The position numbers were made by a program, and so were the translations under genes. Under the pieces are notes generated by a model. The model saw nothing but the letters and a program-made list of their open reading frames with translations, was not told the origin of the DNA and made no database searches. Source: Paraspadella gotoi (Eukaryota > Chaetognatha). Taken from it: a DNA stretch of 64,000 nucleotides. The stretch covers positions 4,786,360 to 4,850,359 of the forward strand of contig CM119263.1 of the NCBI GenBank assembly GCA_051294375.1, read 5' to 3'. Positions 50,650-62,378 of this stretch are shown piece after piece; positions within the stretch are counted from its first letter, which is position 1, and the number at the start of each line of letters is the position of its first letter.

Positions 50650-53047
50650 TGCTTCTTTGTCTGTCTGTCTGTCTCTTCTCTCTCTCTCTCTTTCTCTCTC
50701 TTCTCTCTCTCTCTCTCTCTCGTCTCTCTCTCTCTCTCTCTCTCACTCTCTTCTTTCTTTCATTTCTTTTCTTCCTCTTTTTTTCTCATCTTTCTCTTTC
50801 TCACTTTCTTTTTCTTTCTCTTTCGTCTCTCTTCTCGTGTCTCTTTCGATCGTGTCTTGTCTCTTTCGTTCCTCTCTTCTCTTCTCTCTCTCTGATTCAG
50901 TTATAACTCAGTCTCCGAACGCACCGACTAGACCGTAGGCGGCGCGTCCGCTGGTGCTGGGAGCAATCGCGACTCACTTCGCCTTCCGGCGGCCTTTCTT
51001 CGCTGTGGATCTTGGGGGTCAGTAGCTTTTTCTCTCTCTCCGGGCTTCTTCCGGTGTCCGAAGAAGCGACTCGGCGGGCGTCTATTATCTTCTCTTTCTC
51101 TCGGTCTCTCTCTCTCCTCATTTCTCTTCTCCTTGTAACTCCTCTCTTGCTCTCTCTCTTGCTCTTTTGCCGTCTCAATCTCTCTTTCTATCTTCTTGTT
51201 TTTTCTTCTTTTAATGTTATTTTTTGCTCAGTTCCCTTCTCTCTTTAAGATGTTTAGTTGATTGTATTTTTTAGGACTCTCAATGGTTAAATAAACAGCA
51301 AAACCACACTACTTTAACAACTACGTTCTCTCCTTTTAGGTGCATATTAGCAGTATTCAAGTCATTTCAAACGGAATTTTTTTTTCTTTACATAGCCGAA
51401 AATGAATTATGCCGAGTAAAAATAAGCTTCTTGATAATCCAGTAATAACACACAAAACATCCAGCTGAGATCAAATTATCTAATTTGAAAACAAACTTTT
51501 AAGAAATTTTAATGTAAAAAAAATCTATTAAAAGTTAAATCAAGCTGAAGTCCAAAGGAAAAAATTATTAATTACACAGATACAAATAGAATCCACCATG
51601 AGCATGGAATTTATCTCGAGAAAACGAAATGGAAGGGACTAATCATATTTTGACAGGGTTTAGAATCTAAGAAAAAGCAAACCATTTTATTGTAATTGAG
51701 ACGTTAAATAAAGTAACATCACAGATGAATGAACACCCAATGACAGAAGGAAGTGATTAAGGAAGTAGGATTTCCTGCTGTCTTCTGGTGATTTCATTCA
51801 TCTTTGATTGGTGAACTAGAATATTTAAAAAAATATGAAGTATACCTACTGGTTAGAGCTGGACAATTTGGACTACTATATTTATCTTATATAATAAGTT
51901 TAATTGATTGTTGAAATTTGTGAAATATTAAAAAGTAATATATAATGCTAAGCTTTCTGAGTACGACAAACGACAACCCTTAAAAAACTGTTACTAGAAC
52001 TTTTTTTGGAATAAATAAAATGATATTTTAGTCAATCAAATTAAATGCTATAATTAATGGCGGAAGAAATTTTTAAATCTGCTCCTTCAAAAATAAGAAA
52101 AAATATTCATATTTTAAATTTTTTTGACATGATTACAATGTTTAACAATATGGGGCTACTGCGAAACTTATAATATATTATATAAGAAACAATTTTTAAA
52201 AATATTCACTAGTCTGCAAAGCTGGATTTTGATTCACTTGATCCAAAAATTTTTGTCTACTCTTTACTCTTATACGTCCTGCGTCTAAACAGAAATGCAA
52301 ACAATCATATATTATCTACTCATTTTGCAGATTATTTTTTATTTTATCAATAGTTTTCAATTCTTTTTAGCCATAATTTAATCATTATTGTTTGAATAGT
52401 ATATCTTTTTTATTAATATTTATTATTTAAGCTCAAAATCTTAATATATTAAAAAAATCTTCTGTACTTAAATTTTTTAAATTCTTTTTTCCTATCTTTT
52501 CTTTCTTTTCTCTCTTTTTCTGTCTTTCTTTATTTTTCTTATTTCCTTTTTTTTGAACATCGGTGGAAATGACCCCTGCAATTAACTGTCTAATTACACT
52601 TTCAAAAAGGCCTATCTCTTCTTTTAAAATTATACTCCCGGATTCCGCGTATATCCCATCAATCGATCCGCTCGGAGTGGGTTTGGCCAGCAGAGAGAAT
52701 TCCGCCTTGGGGGCATGCCCGTTGACGAGGGGTTAACTATGAGGGGGAGTAGAAACAAGACGTAAGTTCGCCGCTGCTCAGCTCACGGATCGGATCGACC
52801 TTATGCCAGCCCAGCGGATACCGACGATAAGGAGAGAGAGGAAGCAGGAGAAGAAAGCAGATAAGATATGTAGCCGAGGAGCCAAGTAAGTCCGAGCTCA
52901 GCGAGGAGAAGCCGAGCTGCCGCCGCGCGTGCTATTGCTCACCGGAGGGCTGGCGCTTTTTTTCGAGGCTTCTGAGTTAAAGCCATGGCTCTCTTCTCTC
53001 TCTTCTCTCTCTGCTCTCTCTTCTCTCTCTCTCTCCTCTTTTCTCTG

Positions 53048-53080
<33 letters not shown>

Positions 53081-53527
53081 TCTCTCCGTTCTACTCTCTC
53101 TTTTCTTCATTTCTCTCTCTCATCTTCCTTTTTTTTCATTTTCTCCCCCCTTGTTTTTCTTTCTTCCTTTTTTCCTCTTCCTTTCTCTTTCTTCTGCTCT
53201 CTTGTCTTTGTCTTTCTCTTTCTCTTTCTCTCTTCTCTCTTCTTGGTTTCTCTCTCCTGTGTGTAGGTTAGTCTTCTTCTTCTTGCTTTTTTCCTCTCTG
53301 CATCGAGTACCAAGAAAATACACCGTAAAATATATCTTCTGTGCCTTCCCTATATTTTGAGAATCCGTGATGAAATTGGAAATCTCCTCTTCTTTCACTT
53401 TTCACTTACCCTCTCGCTCCTTATTAATTTAGTTCACAAACACTGTGTGTGAAATACTACTAAACTCTTTTATCCATATATTCTTATCCTTCAGCCTAGC
53501 TTCTTCTCTCTTCTCTCTCTCTCTGCC

Positions 53528-53560
<33 letters not shown>

Positions 53561-53660
53561 TCTCCTCTCTACTCTCCCTGCTATCTTATTCTTTTTTGAA
53601 CTGCCTTTTTGCAATCTTGCAATAGCTGCATTCAGACCCATCAGGAATTGGGAAACATGT
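50372..53660. repeat. Duplicated block, copy 2 of the 46-54 kb pair
   Basis: Begins at the right edge of the 25-N gap 50347-50371 and repeats 46441-49750 in order with many indels, including the GC-rich patch (50925-51090) and the 48890-49110 counterpart (52770-52990). Confidence 0.88.
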
Positions 53661-53689
53661 TAGGTGACTCTCCCAATATTTGTGGCCTA

Positions 53690-54000
53690 TCGTCGCGTTT
53701 TTAAACTCGTTTGACCTATTTAAAAATATATTAAATTATAAAAAATATATTATATATATAAAAAGAGAATATGAAGTAACTACAATAAAAGTAAGAGTGT
53801 AAATAAAGAATAAGTATATATATATCATATATATATATTATACTAAATAAATGATATAATATATATATATATATATATAATCTATAATATACCTATATAC
53901 TGTATTCGCAAATCATCTTCTCCTCTTCTATATCATATATACTCGGTATATATATATATATTATAGAGGAATGAATATATATATATATATAGATATTAAG
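53690..54000. repeat. (TA)n-rich region
   Basis: Several TATATATA runs of 10-20 bp within AT-rich DNA. Confidence 0.9.
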
Positions 54001-54169
54001 AGGGAAGGAAAAAAAATGAAGGATATATCACTATAAATGCGTGAAAACAAATGGAATGATGGTGAAAAATGAAATCCCTACTATTTTGAAGGAAAGAAAG
54101 GGGAGGGAAAAGGAAAAAAAATGGAGAGGGAGGGAAAAGGAAAGAAGGACAAGGAGGGGAGGGAAAAAT

Positions 54170-54564
54170 ATAGGTTGCTCTGCATTGACTATTGCATGTC
54201 ATTTACTTTTTACAAGCCTCATTATCATTTATTTTGTAAAAACACTTAATAATATAAAAAATTATCAATCTCTTTAAAGACGTGGGTTTGAATACAACCG
54301 CTCCAACCACATTTAAGTAGACAGGCTGTTTGTGCCACACATGATTCATTTTATTTTAGTTTAATGTTAAATAAGTATAGATCGGTAGTCAGTAGAAAAT
54401 AAATTTAACCTATCTATATTTACATATACATAGGAAGGAAAAAGACAAATCAGACAAAGTGACAGACCGACCGAAAAGTGAATGATAAAGTCGCGTCGCG
54501 AAAAACCCATGAAACAACGAAGGAAGGAACCTGAAGAAGATAGAATGAAATGAGAAAGAGGATA
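54170..54564. other. Unique AT-rich sequence, no gene seen
   Basis: Only short frames. Confidence 0.5.
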
Positions 54565-54680
54565 ATTGAAAAGGAGGAAGAAGATTAGAGAGAATTGAAA
54601 AGAAGGAAGAAGATTAGTGAGAATTGAAAAGGAGGAAGAAGATTAGTGAGAATTGGAAAGGAGGATAAAAAAAGAATTGA
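54565..54680. repeat. 29-bp minisatellite, about 3.5 copies
   Basis: Units begin ATTGAAAAGGAGGAAGAAGA at 54565, 54594 and 54623; a partial unit follows at 54652. Confidence 0.9.
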
Positions 54681-54721
54681 ACGAAAGAGGTAGAAAAAAG
54701 AATAAGGTAGCTGGAATTAAA

Positions 54722-54835
<114 letters not shown>

Positions 54836-55551
54836 CCACTAAAGTAGAAAATACTAGTTTACTGTAAGTAAAAGGAACACAAAAATCGAGTTAATTATAA
54901 ATATATTCTAAGAGGGATGAAAAATATAAAAAGAAAGGTAAACGTAGAGCGAGAAGAATTAAGGAGAAGAGAAATTTTACGAGTCTGGTATTNNNNNNNN
55001 NNNNNNNNNNNNNNNNNNNNNNNNNNNNNNNNNNNNNNNNNNNNNNNNNNNNNNNNNNNNNNNNNNNNNNNNNNNNNNNNNNNNNNNNNNNNNNNNNNNN
55101 NNNNNNNNNNNNNNNNNNNNNNNNNNNNNNNNNNNNNNNNNNNNNNNNNNNNNNNNNNNNNNNNNNNNNNNNNNNNNNNNNNNNNNNNNNNNNNNNNNNN
55201 NNNNNNNNNNNNNNNNNNNNNNNNNNNNNNNNNNNNNNNNNNNNNNNNNNNNNNNNNNNNNNNNNNNNNNNNNNNNNNNNNNNNNNNNNNNNNNNNNNNN
55301 NNNNNNNNNNNNNNNNNNNNNNNNNNNNNNNNNNNNNNNNNNNNNNNNNNNNNNNNNNNNNNNNNNNNNNNNNNNNNNNNNNNNNNNNNNNNNNNNNNNN
55401 NNNNNNNNNNNNNNNNNNNNNNNNNNNNNNNNNNNNNNNNNNNNNNNNNNNNNNNNNNNNNNNNNNNNNNNNNNNNNNNNNNNNNNNNNAGGGCCCAGTA
55501 TCCATTTTCCTGCGACCATTTAATGCAAAGCGCCTTTCGTCGGAGGAAATC

Positions 55552-55656
55552 TTATTTAGTTCCATTGTAAAAGTCCGGGGGTTTGGGTTCTACGGCTGCA
55601 GCTCCGGCCCCTGCTGCTCTTACTGTTACTGCCGCTGCTCCTGCCACCGCTGGCGA
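55552..55656 (-). CDS. Possible terminal exon, Ala-rich
   Basis: On the minus strand a long T-rich tract ends CCGAAG (acceptor). From the first base after it, 34 codons run to TAA at 55552-55554, ending AAAVEPKPPDFYNGTK. A second frame over the same bases is also open (SGGRSSGSNSKSSRGRS...), so the reading is ambiguous and the Ala run reflects a GCN repeat. It sits inside the TIA-like intron on the same strand, where the TIA frame does not need it. Confidence 0.22.
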   Translation of the reverse strand, partial: SPAVAGAAAVTVRAAGAGAAAVEPKPPDFYNGTK

Positions 55657-56035
55657 CTTCGGAAAAAAAAGATGAAAAAAAAGAAAAAAGAAAAAAAGTT
55701 TTACGTCCAATTTTCGTTTCGTCAGGATTTTCCTTTTTAAACATTTTCTTGTAAAACCTCGAAATTGCGCGAAGTTTTACGACGAGAGAAAAAAATATAG
55801 TTTGTGAGGATGAAAACGAAAGCCTTTTGTTTAAGGTTTTTGAGATTTTCGAGATCGACTATTGTTTAAAACGGTTTTTAATAATTCGGCTTTAGTAGTA
55901 ATTAATTAACTATTTAAGTATTTACTAAAAAAAAAGGATTTTGTCTTTTATTTTACTATCAGGTTTAAATTTTTACAATTTTGAAGAATTTCTTTCAACA
56001 GTATTTATTAATTTTTAACATCTTTGCAATGATAG
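55657..56035. other. AT-rich spacer, no gene seen
   Basis: A/T-rich with homopolymers. Confidence 0.5.
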
Positions 56036-56039
56036 AAAT

Positions 56040-56210
56040 AAAAACTAAGAGGTGTCGACCGGAAGTAAGGTGACGCTGAAACCGCATATCGGGTCGCTGC
56101 GGGGACACGTCCGACTTGGCGGTACGTAGCGGTGCGTAGCGTGTCGTGGCGGCGCTGGGCGTCGCTTGCGGTGAGACCGGAAACTATAACGAGGATAATT
56201 TCCTTCGTGG
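56040..56210. other. CpG-rich block cut by a gap
   Basis: Dense CG dinucleotides, a CCGGAAGT ETS-type word and a TTGCGGTGAG donor-like site; likely a CpG island or exon edge. It runs into the gap 56211-56453. Confidence 0.3.
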
Positions 56211-56453
56211 NNNNNNNNNNNNNNNNNNNNNNNNNNNNNNNNNNNNNNNNNNNNNNNNNNNNNNNNNNNNNNNNNNNNNNNNNNNNNNNNNNNNNNNNNN
56301 NNNNNNNNNNNNNNNNNNNNNNNNNNNNNNNNNNNNNNNNNNNNNNNNNNNNNNNNNNNNNNNNNNNNNNNNNNNNNNNNNNNNNNNNNNNNNNNNNNNN
56401 NNNNNNNNNNNNNNNNNNNNNNNNNNNNNNNNNNNNNNNNNNNNNNNNNNNNN

Positions 56454-56486
<33 letters not shown>
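56454..56486. repeat. (CCG)n repeat at a gap edge
   Basis: Eleven CCG units directly after the gap 56211-56453. 56487-56769 is T-rich with no gene, followed by the gap 56770-57127. Confidence 0.95.
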
Positions 56487-57127
56487 AGTCCAACGACAAA
56501 AACAAACAACGCGTCAGATTTCTTTTTTTAATTTTTCTTTTTTTTCTCATTTTTCATCTCTTCATGATTCCTTTCCTCCGTTCCTACCTTCTCTTACTCC
56601 TTTCCTCCCTTCCTACCTTTCCATACTCCTTTCCTCCCTTTTTCTTCTCTTTTGTGACTCTCTTGCCTTTTCCCTCTCTTTCATGACTCACTTATATATT
56701 TCTCTCTCTTTTTTTTATTTTCTTCAGTGAAAGTAGAAACATTTTTTTCACTTTTTTTGTTTTTTTCCCNNNNNNNNNNNNNNNNNNNNNNNNNNNNNNN
56801 NNNNNNNNNNNNNNNNNNNNNNNNNNNNNNNNNNNNNNNNNNNNNNNNNNNNNNNNNNNNNNNNNNNNNNNNNNNNNNNNNNNNNNNNNNNNNNNNNNNN
56901 NNNNNNNNNNNNNNNNNNNNNNNNNNNNNNNNNNNNNNNNNNNNNNNNNNNNNNNNNNNNNNNNNNNNNNNNNNNNNNNNNNNNNNNNNNNNNNNNNNNN
57001 NNNNNNNNNNNNNNNNNNNNNNNNNNNNNNNNNNNNNNNNNNNNNNNNNNNNNNNNNNNNNNNNNNNNNNNNNNNNNNNNNNNNNNNNNNNNNNNNNNNN
57101 NNNNNNNNNNNNNNNNNNNNNNNNNNN

Positions 57128-57245
57128 CGTCGTCGTCGTCGTCGTTGTCATTGGCAACCGAGCGGATACGTTATAACTGGCGTTATGAGCGTTTGACCCG
57201 ATTTTTTACTATTCCTTCCACTTCCTCCTTTATTTCTCTTCGATG
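57128..57245. other. Unique island between two gaps, starting in (CGT)n
   Basis: A few CGT units, then unique sequence with no recognised gene. Confidence 0.6.
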
Positions 57246-57631
57246 NNNNNNNNNNNNNNNNNNNNNNNNNNNNNNNNNNNNNNNNNNNNNNNNNNNNNNN
57301 NNNNNNNNNNNNNNNNNNNNNNNNNNNNNNNNNNNNNNNNNNNNNNNNNNNNNNNNNNNNNNNNNNNNNNNNNNNNNNNNNNNNNNNNNNNNNNNNNNNN
57401 NNNNNNNNNNNNNNNNNNNNNNNNNNNNNNNNNNNNNNNNNNNNNNNNNNNNNNNNNNNNNNNNNNNNNNNNNNNNNNNNNNNNNNNNNNNNNNNNNNNN
57501 NNNTTTTTTTTTTTTTGAGAATCTGAATTTCCCATTTTTTTCCGAAGTTTAGCTGGTGAAATGATAAATCATGTCATTTTTGAATATAATTTTAAAAGAA
57601 AGAAAAAACTTTAAACGGAGCTAAAGTTAGC

Positions 57632-57665
57632 ACGATGTCGCCGTCGTCGTCGTCGTCGTCGTCGC
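57632..57665. repeat. (CGT)n repeat
   Basis: GTCGTCGTC run of about ten units. The T-rich 57504-57631 and the AT-rich 57666-57850 hold no gene. Confidence 0.9.
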
Positions 57666-57852
57666 CTTTTGTCATTTTAGTAATGTCTATTGTCATTTTC
57701 CGTCATTTAATAAATAAATTGCTATATATATTTATATATGTATATTTATTTTTTCTTTTATTTTTTTCTCATCGCGAGCCGATTCCCAGGTCGACAGTAA
57801 TCCTTGGTCAAATTATTCATCTAATATTTCGTTTAATTTTAGTCTAATCATT

Positions 57853-57950
57853 GGTCTATGTCTAAGTATAATCTTTTGTCTAATCCATAGTCAAATCCTC
57901 ATTCTAATCCATAGTCAAATCCTCAATCTAATCCATAGTCTAATTCTTGG
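57853..57950. repeat. ~24-bp minisatellite (TCTAATCCATAGTCAAATCC)
   Basis: Three good copies and one or two decayed ones upstream. Confidence 0.88.
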
Positions 57951-58036
57951 TTCAAACTTTCCTTTACTTACTTTTTCTCTCTTCATTCCTCCGCTCTGTT
58001 CCTCCTAACCTTTCCCACTGGAAGGGCCAACTAGGC

Positions 58037-58396
58037 GACAGCCTGTCAATCTCTGCCCACTTAACTCGCTCCNNNNNNNNNNNNNNNNNNNNNNNNNNNN
58101 NNNNNNNNNNNNNNNNNNNNNNNNNNNNNNNNNNNNNNNNNNNNNNNNNNNNNNNNNNNNNNNNNNNNNNNNNNNNNNNNNNNNNNNNNNNNNNNNNNNN
58201 NNNNNNNNNNNNNNNNNNNNNNNNNNNNNNNNNNNNNNNNNNNNNNNNNNNNNNNNNNNNNNNNNNNNNNNNNNNNNNNNNNNNNNNNNNNNNNNNNNNN
58301 NNNNNNNNNNNNNNNNNNNNNNNNNNNNNNNNNNNNNNNNNNNNNNNNNNNNNNNNNNNNGACAGCCTGTCAATCTCTGCCCACTTAACTCGCTCC
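58037..58396. repeat. Identical 36-bp sequence on both sides of a gap
   Basis: 58037-58072 and 58361-58396 (GACAGCCTGTCAATCTCTGC, then CCACTTAACTCGCTCC) match exactly and flank the gap 58073-58360. Either a tandem repeat fills the gap or two overlapping contigs were not joined. Confidence 0.9.
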
Positions 58397-59035
58397 AGTC
58401 GCCTGCTCAAGTTTTCGGTTCGAGTTTCCCACTCCACTTTTTTTTCTCTCAATTTCTTGCTCCAGTTCCTTAGGTCCTTTACTCCATCGCCATCTCACAT
58501 CCAAAATCCTTTACTCCATCGCCATCTCGCATCCAAACTCCTTTACNNNNNNNNNNNNNNNNNNNNNNNNNAGGATAGTGAGATTGTGGTAGGAGGTTTT
58601 GGATGTGAGATGGCGATTGGAAGTAAAAGGAGTTTGGATGTGAGTTGGGATGGAGTAAAAGGAGTAGCTTGGATGCGGATGAGAATGTTATGCTTGAGAT
58701 GCGAGGTAAAGGATGTTGGATGTGAGATGGCGATAGGAGTAAAGGAGTTTGGATGTGAGATGGCGTGTAGGATTTGGAATGTAAGGAGCGTGAGAGGGTG
58801 GCGTGATTGGCGATGGAGTAAAGGGAAGTTTTGGATGTGAGATGGCGGAGGTAAGTTAAAGGAGTTTGGATGTGAGAATGGCGATGGAGTAAAGGCATTT
58901 TGGATGGTGAGAATGGCCGATGGAGTAAAGGGCCTAAGGAATGGAGGCAAGAATTGGAGAAGAGAAAAAAAGTAGGAAGTGGGAAACTCCGAACCGAAAA
59001 AAATACTTAGAGCAGGCGACTGGAGCGAGTTTAGT
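58397..59035. repeat. Noisy inverted duplication around a 25-N gap with a ~33-bp minisatellite
   Basis: 58397-58546 (CTTTACTCCATCGCCATC, CACTCCACTTTTTTTTC, GCAGGCGACTGGAGCGAG read in reverse) recurs as an indel-rich reverse complement at 58830-59030. Between them, 58572-58830 consists of GGATGTGAGATGGCGATGGA units, the reverse of the left array. Forward orientation resumes at about 59038. Confidence 0.85.
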
Positions 59036-59039
59036 GGGG

Positions 59040-59585
59040 ATCCAAACTCCTTTACTCCATCGCCATCTCACATCCGAATTTCTTTCACTCTTTCTGTTCT
59101 TCACCCCTTCTACACCCCACCTCCCACCCCCCCTCTTCCACACTCCCATTTTTTTCCTCATTTTGTCCCAAAAAGCGAAAGGAAATGTAAAAGTCTCGGT
59201 TTCTCGTTTATTGCTGCTTTTATTTCTCGCCGTCACGAGAGACCCTTTTCTTTTTTGGGGGGGTGACGCGGCCACGCCCACTATCCCAATCCCCAGCCTC
59301 CCTCTCCCAACTCTCTCGCCGTCAAAGAGGCACGTCCACGGTGACTCGAGAGTTGTTGTTGTCGTTGTTGTTGTCGCTTATTTCTTGTCGCCTTTGACTT
59401 TCGTTCAGAAAATCGTTTGGCTTTTAGTCAAGAAAATTAAACGTCCTATATATTGATTAACTGTTTAATTTTTAATTTGAAGTATTTCGCACTTTAATCT
59501 GATAAATATTTTGGGCGCGCTTTTTATTTTAAACATGTCCATTGAACGCTGTTAAAAAATTTTCTATTAAATGACAGGAGGCAAA
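59040..59585. other. Unique and low-complexity intron sequence, no gene seen
   Basis: Includes a GTTGTT patch near 59352-59380. Confidence 0.5.
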
Positions 59586-59784
59586 AAAAAAAGAAACGAA
59601 AAGAAAAGAAAAGAAAAGAAAAGAAAAGAAAAGAAAAGAAAAAAGGAAAGAAAAGAAAAGAAAAGAAAAGAAAAGAAATGGACTTGGAATAATAGTATAA
59701 CCGTAAACGTGGGGAGCTGTAAAATGAGGGAATGAAGGCAGAGAGACTAAAGAAGGAAAAAAATTAAAAGAAAGAAAGAAAAAA

Positions 59785-59868
<84 letters not shown>
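59586..59868. repeat. (AAAAG)n and (GAAA)n microsatellites
   Basis: AAAAG runs at 59602-59677 and GAAA runs at 59770-59868, separated by unique sequence. Confidence 0.95.
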
Positions 59869-59994
59869 CGCCATGGTCGATATCCGGTTAAGATAGAAGA
59901 AAAAGAGATTCCTTTCTCAATTGCGTCATATATTTTCAGGTGAAAGAAAAGATGCGAAAAGGTTGACACATTGCAGTCTTTTTTCCAGAGCGGG

Positions 59995-60001
<7 letters not shown>

Positions 60002-60042
<41 letters not shown>
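60002..60042. repeat. (CT)n microsatellite
   Basis: About 40 bp. The 60043-60560 sequence after it is unique, T-rich, without a recognised gene. Confidence 0.95.
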
Positions 60043-60045
<3 letters not shown>

Positions 60046-60564
60046 CTGTATCAAGTTGTTTTTTTCAGGCCCCAAACAATAACCGAGATTCCTTTCTCAA
60101 ATCCTCTTCAGCCTATGCGTCAGAATCTCGCACTAAATATCCGAATGTTTTTTTTTCTTTTCCTGTTTTGTTTATGTTTTCTTTTCTTTTTTAGCCAAGA
60201 ACCGACGCTTAAAGACGCGACCGACATAAACAAACGTCGCTATCGACGCGACGTCTGATGTTTTTACCGACAATAATTGAATTCGTTACCGACAGAAAGT
60301 TTTGGTTTGTTTGAAAAGATTTTTGGGAGATTTTTTTGGGGGGGTTTTGGTTTTGAGCTCTTGTTTCTTTGTTTTGTCATTTTCTTGCTTTGTTTTTTGT
60401 TGCTTTCTTGCGGTCGGTCGATCTTTTCTGGCCGAAATCCGGCGCGATTAACCGATTCCATCGAAATCTTCTTTCCCATTTATTTTTTAAATTTTTTTAT
60501 ATTTCTTTTTATTTCTCTGTTGACATTTTGTTTGTCTCTTTTCTTCTCGCGGAGCAAAACCGAT

Positions 60565-60578
60565 CGGAAATGACGTCA
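60565..60578. promoter_or_regulatory. ETS-CRE composite CGGAAATGACGTCA
   Basis: TGACGTCA is the full CREB/ATF palindrome preceded by an ETS-type CGGAA core. It lies 15 bp left of the minisatellite. Confidence 0.35.
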
Positions 60579-60592
60579 TGGAAAATCAGCAA

Positions 60593-61034
60593 GAGAAAAT
60601 GCCATCATTGCGGCAGTATAAGAAGTGCCATCATTGCCATAACACAGAAAGTGCCATTATTTCTTCATCCTAGGAAGTTCCATAATTGATGGAGCACTAG
60701 AAGCACCATAATTGCTGTCACTATGAAAGTACCATTATTGCTGCACCTAAAGAAGTGGCATCATTGCTGTAGCTCAAGAAGTGGCATCATTGCTGTAATA
60801 CAGAAAGTGCCATTATTTTACAACCTAAAGAAGTGGCATCATTGCTGTAGCTCAAGAAGTGGCATCATTACTGTAGCTCAAGAAGTGGCATCATTGCTGA
60901 AGCTCAAAATATGGCATCATTGCTGTCGCTCAAGAAGGGGCATGATTGCTGTAGCTCAAGAAGTGGCATCATTGCTGTAACTCAAGAAGTGGCATCATTG
61001 CTGTAACTCAAGGAGTGGCATCATTGCTGTAACG
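60593..61034. repeat. 26-bp minisatellite, about 17 units
   Basis: Consensus word AAGTGGCATCATTGCTGT followed by AGCTCAAG-type bases. Early units are diverged, later units nearly identical. The 26-bp period shifts frame each unit, so the open frames through it are not protein-coding by design. Confidence 0.95.
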
Positions 61035-61052
61035 CCGGAAAAAGAGACTCGC

Positions 61053-61066
61053 CGGAAGTGACGTCA
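61053..61066. promoter_or_regulatory. ETS-CRE composite CGGAAGTGACGTCA
   Basis: The same composite with one base changed, 19 bp right of the minisatellite, followed at 61083-61096 by TCGGCGCCAAAAGT (E2F-like). Such motif groups mark promoters, but no transcript start is visible. Confidence 0.35.
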
Positions 61067-61139
61067 CCGACACAAAAAAAAATCGGCGCCAAAAGTCGAT
61101 TCCATTCCGCGTTCGCCTTTTGTTTACTCTTTACTCGTT

Positions 61140-61570
61140 TGCGACGCGAGAGGGAGAAAGGGAGGCGGAAAAGAGGAGAGGGAAAAAATGGAGGAAGGGA
61201 ATAGAGAGGGGAGGAAGAAGAAGTAGAGGAGAAAACAGATGGGAGAAAGAGAAATGAATAAAGGAGGAAAAGAGGAAAGAAGAAAAGAAGAAAAAGAAGA
61301 GATAACAGGAGAATGGAAAGAAAATAAGCTGGTGGAAAGAATGAATAAAAACGGGAAGTAATAAAAAGAGGAATTTAAAACGGAAACTGCAAAGGAAAAA
61401 GAAAGACTGTAAAGGACCAAGAAAAAGGATTGAAAGGAAATAAAGTGAAAGGAAAGAAAAAAAAGGAGATAAAAAAGAAAGATTAAAGAGGTAAACAACT
61501 CGAAAGATTAGATATTTAAAAAAGAAAAAATGAACAAAGATTAAATTTGTGATTTGATATTTTTTTTAGC
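61140..61570. repeat. Purine-rich GGAAA-type sequence
   Basis: Low complexity, no gene seen. AT-rich sequence follows to 61740. Confidence 0.7.
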
Positions 61571-61740
61571 GACATTTATTTCATCTTTGAAGAATCTCTC
61601 ACTGAATGAAATATTAGGAATTGAAAAATTAACTTTAGATTAGAGGGTTCACTTATAGAAAGAGAAAAGTTATTTTTTATATTTCTCAAAGACGGAAAAA
61701 CGTAGAAGAAATAAAAAGAATAACTAAGAAATCTTCTGTG

Positions 61741-61868
61741 AACCAATCGAAAAAATTCGATTGACAAATATTATTTAGTTAACATCTTTATAATAAAAAC
61801 CTTTTTATATGAAAAAGCGATTCTTAACGAGGAAGCGCGGTCTAAACTTGTGGAAGTCGCTTCCACAG
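61741..61868 (+). CDS. Weak exon candidate ending in CAG-GTGAAT
   Basis: The plus frame is open for 42 codons and its last part, EKAILNEEARSKLVEVAST, is protein-like, ending at a donor-like CAG-GTGAAT (61868/61869). The first part is AT-rich and no strong acceptor is seen. GTGGAAG-TCG-CTTCCAC at the end is a small inverted repeat. No family recognised. Confidence 0.18.
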
Positions 61869-61886
61869 GTGAATGAAACCCGACGT

Positions 61887-61918
<32 letters not shown>

Positions 61919-61930
61919 CCCGACGCCGCA
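61887..61930. repeat. (CCG)n repeat
   Basis: GCCGCCGCC units with CTGCC interruptions. Confidence 0.9.
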
Positions 61931-62167
61931 GCTGTTTTCTGTCAATTCGAGTTGTTAGTTTGATCCCTTGGGGGAAAAGCTCAAGTGGAAGGGGGAGGAA
62001 TGAGGAGGGTGAGAGGAGAGGAATAATAGACAGACAGACAGACAGACAGACTAGACAACAGAAAACAGAACGGGAGTCATGAATAGGAAGACGTAGTAAG
62101 AAGAGACCAGCCATACTGACAAAAACGGACAAATTATAGCTTGAGAGAAGAGAGAGGAGAAGACGAG

Positions 62168-62169
62168 AT

Positions 62170-62207
<38 letters not shown>

Positions 62208-62275
62208 GAGAGAGAGAGACGAGAGAAGAGAGAGAGAGAAGAGAGGGAGAGAGGAGAGAGAAAGAGAGCGAGAGA
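62168..62275. repeat. (GA)n microsatellite
   Basis: GA runs broken by GGAG and CGAG. Confidence 0.93.
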
Positions 62276-62378
62276 GCCTCCTTCTGTTGCCAAATAAACT
62301 TTTCTTCGTGGGCTGCGACGTCGACAGAGGAACGCGAGGTCAAATAAAACGGAATAGAATTCGAGAGAAGAAAAAAAG

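Noticed and set aside
54891-55565. Long open frames at 54.9-55.6 kb
   Set aside because: Most of their length is N. Only the first 25 codons on the minus strand (MELNKISSDERRFALNGRRK...) are real sequence, with no supporting signal.
60723-60980. 86-codon frame with KKWHHCCSSR repeats as a Cys/His protein
   Set aside because: It is the 26-bp minisatellite read through shifting frames; the pattern repeats only every 78 bp and has no exon boundaries.
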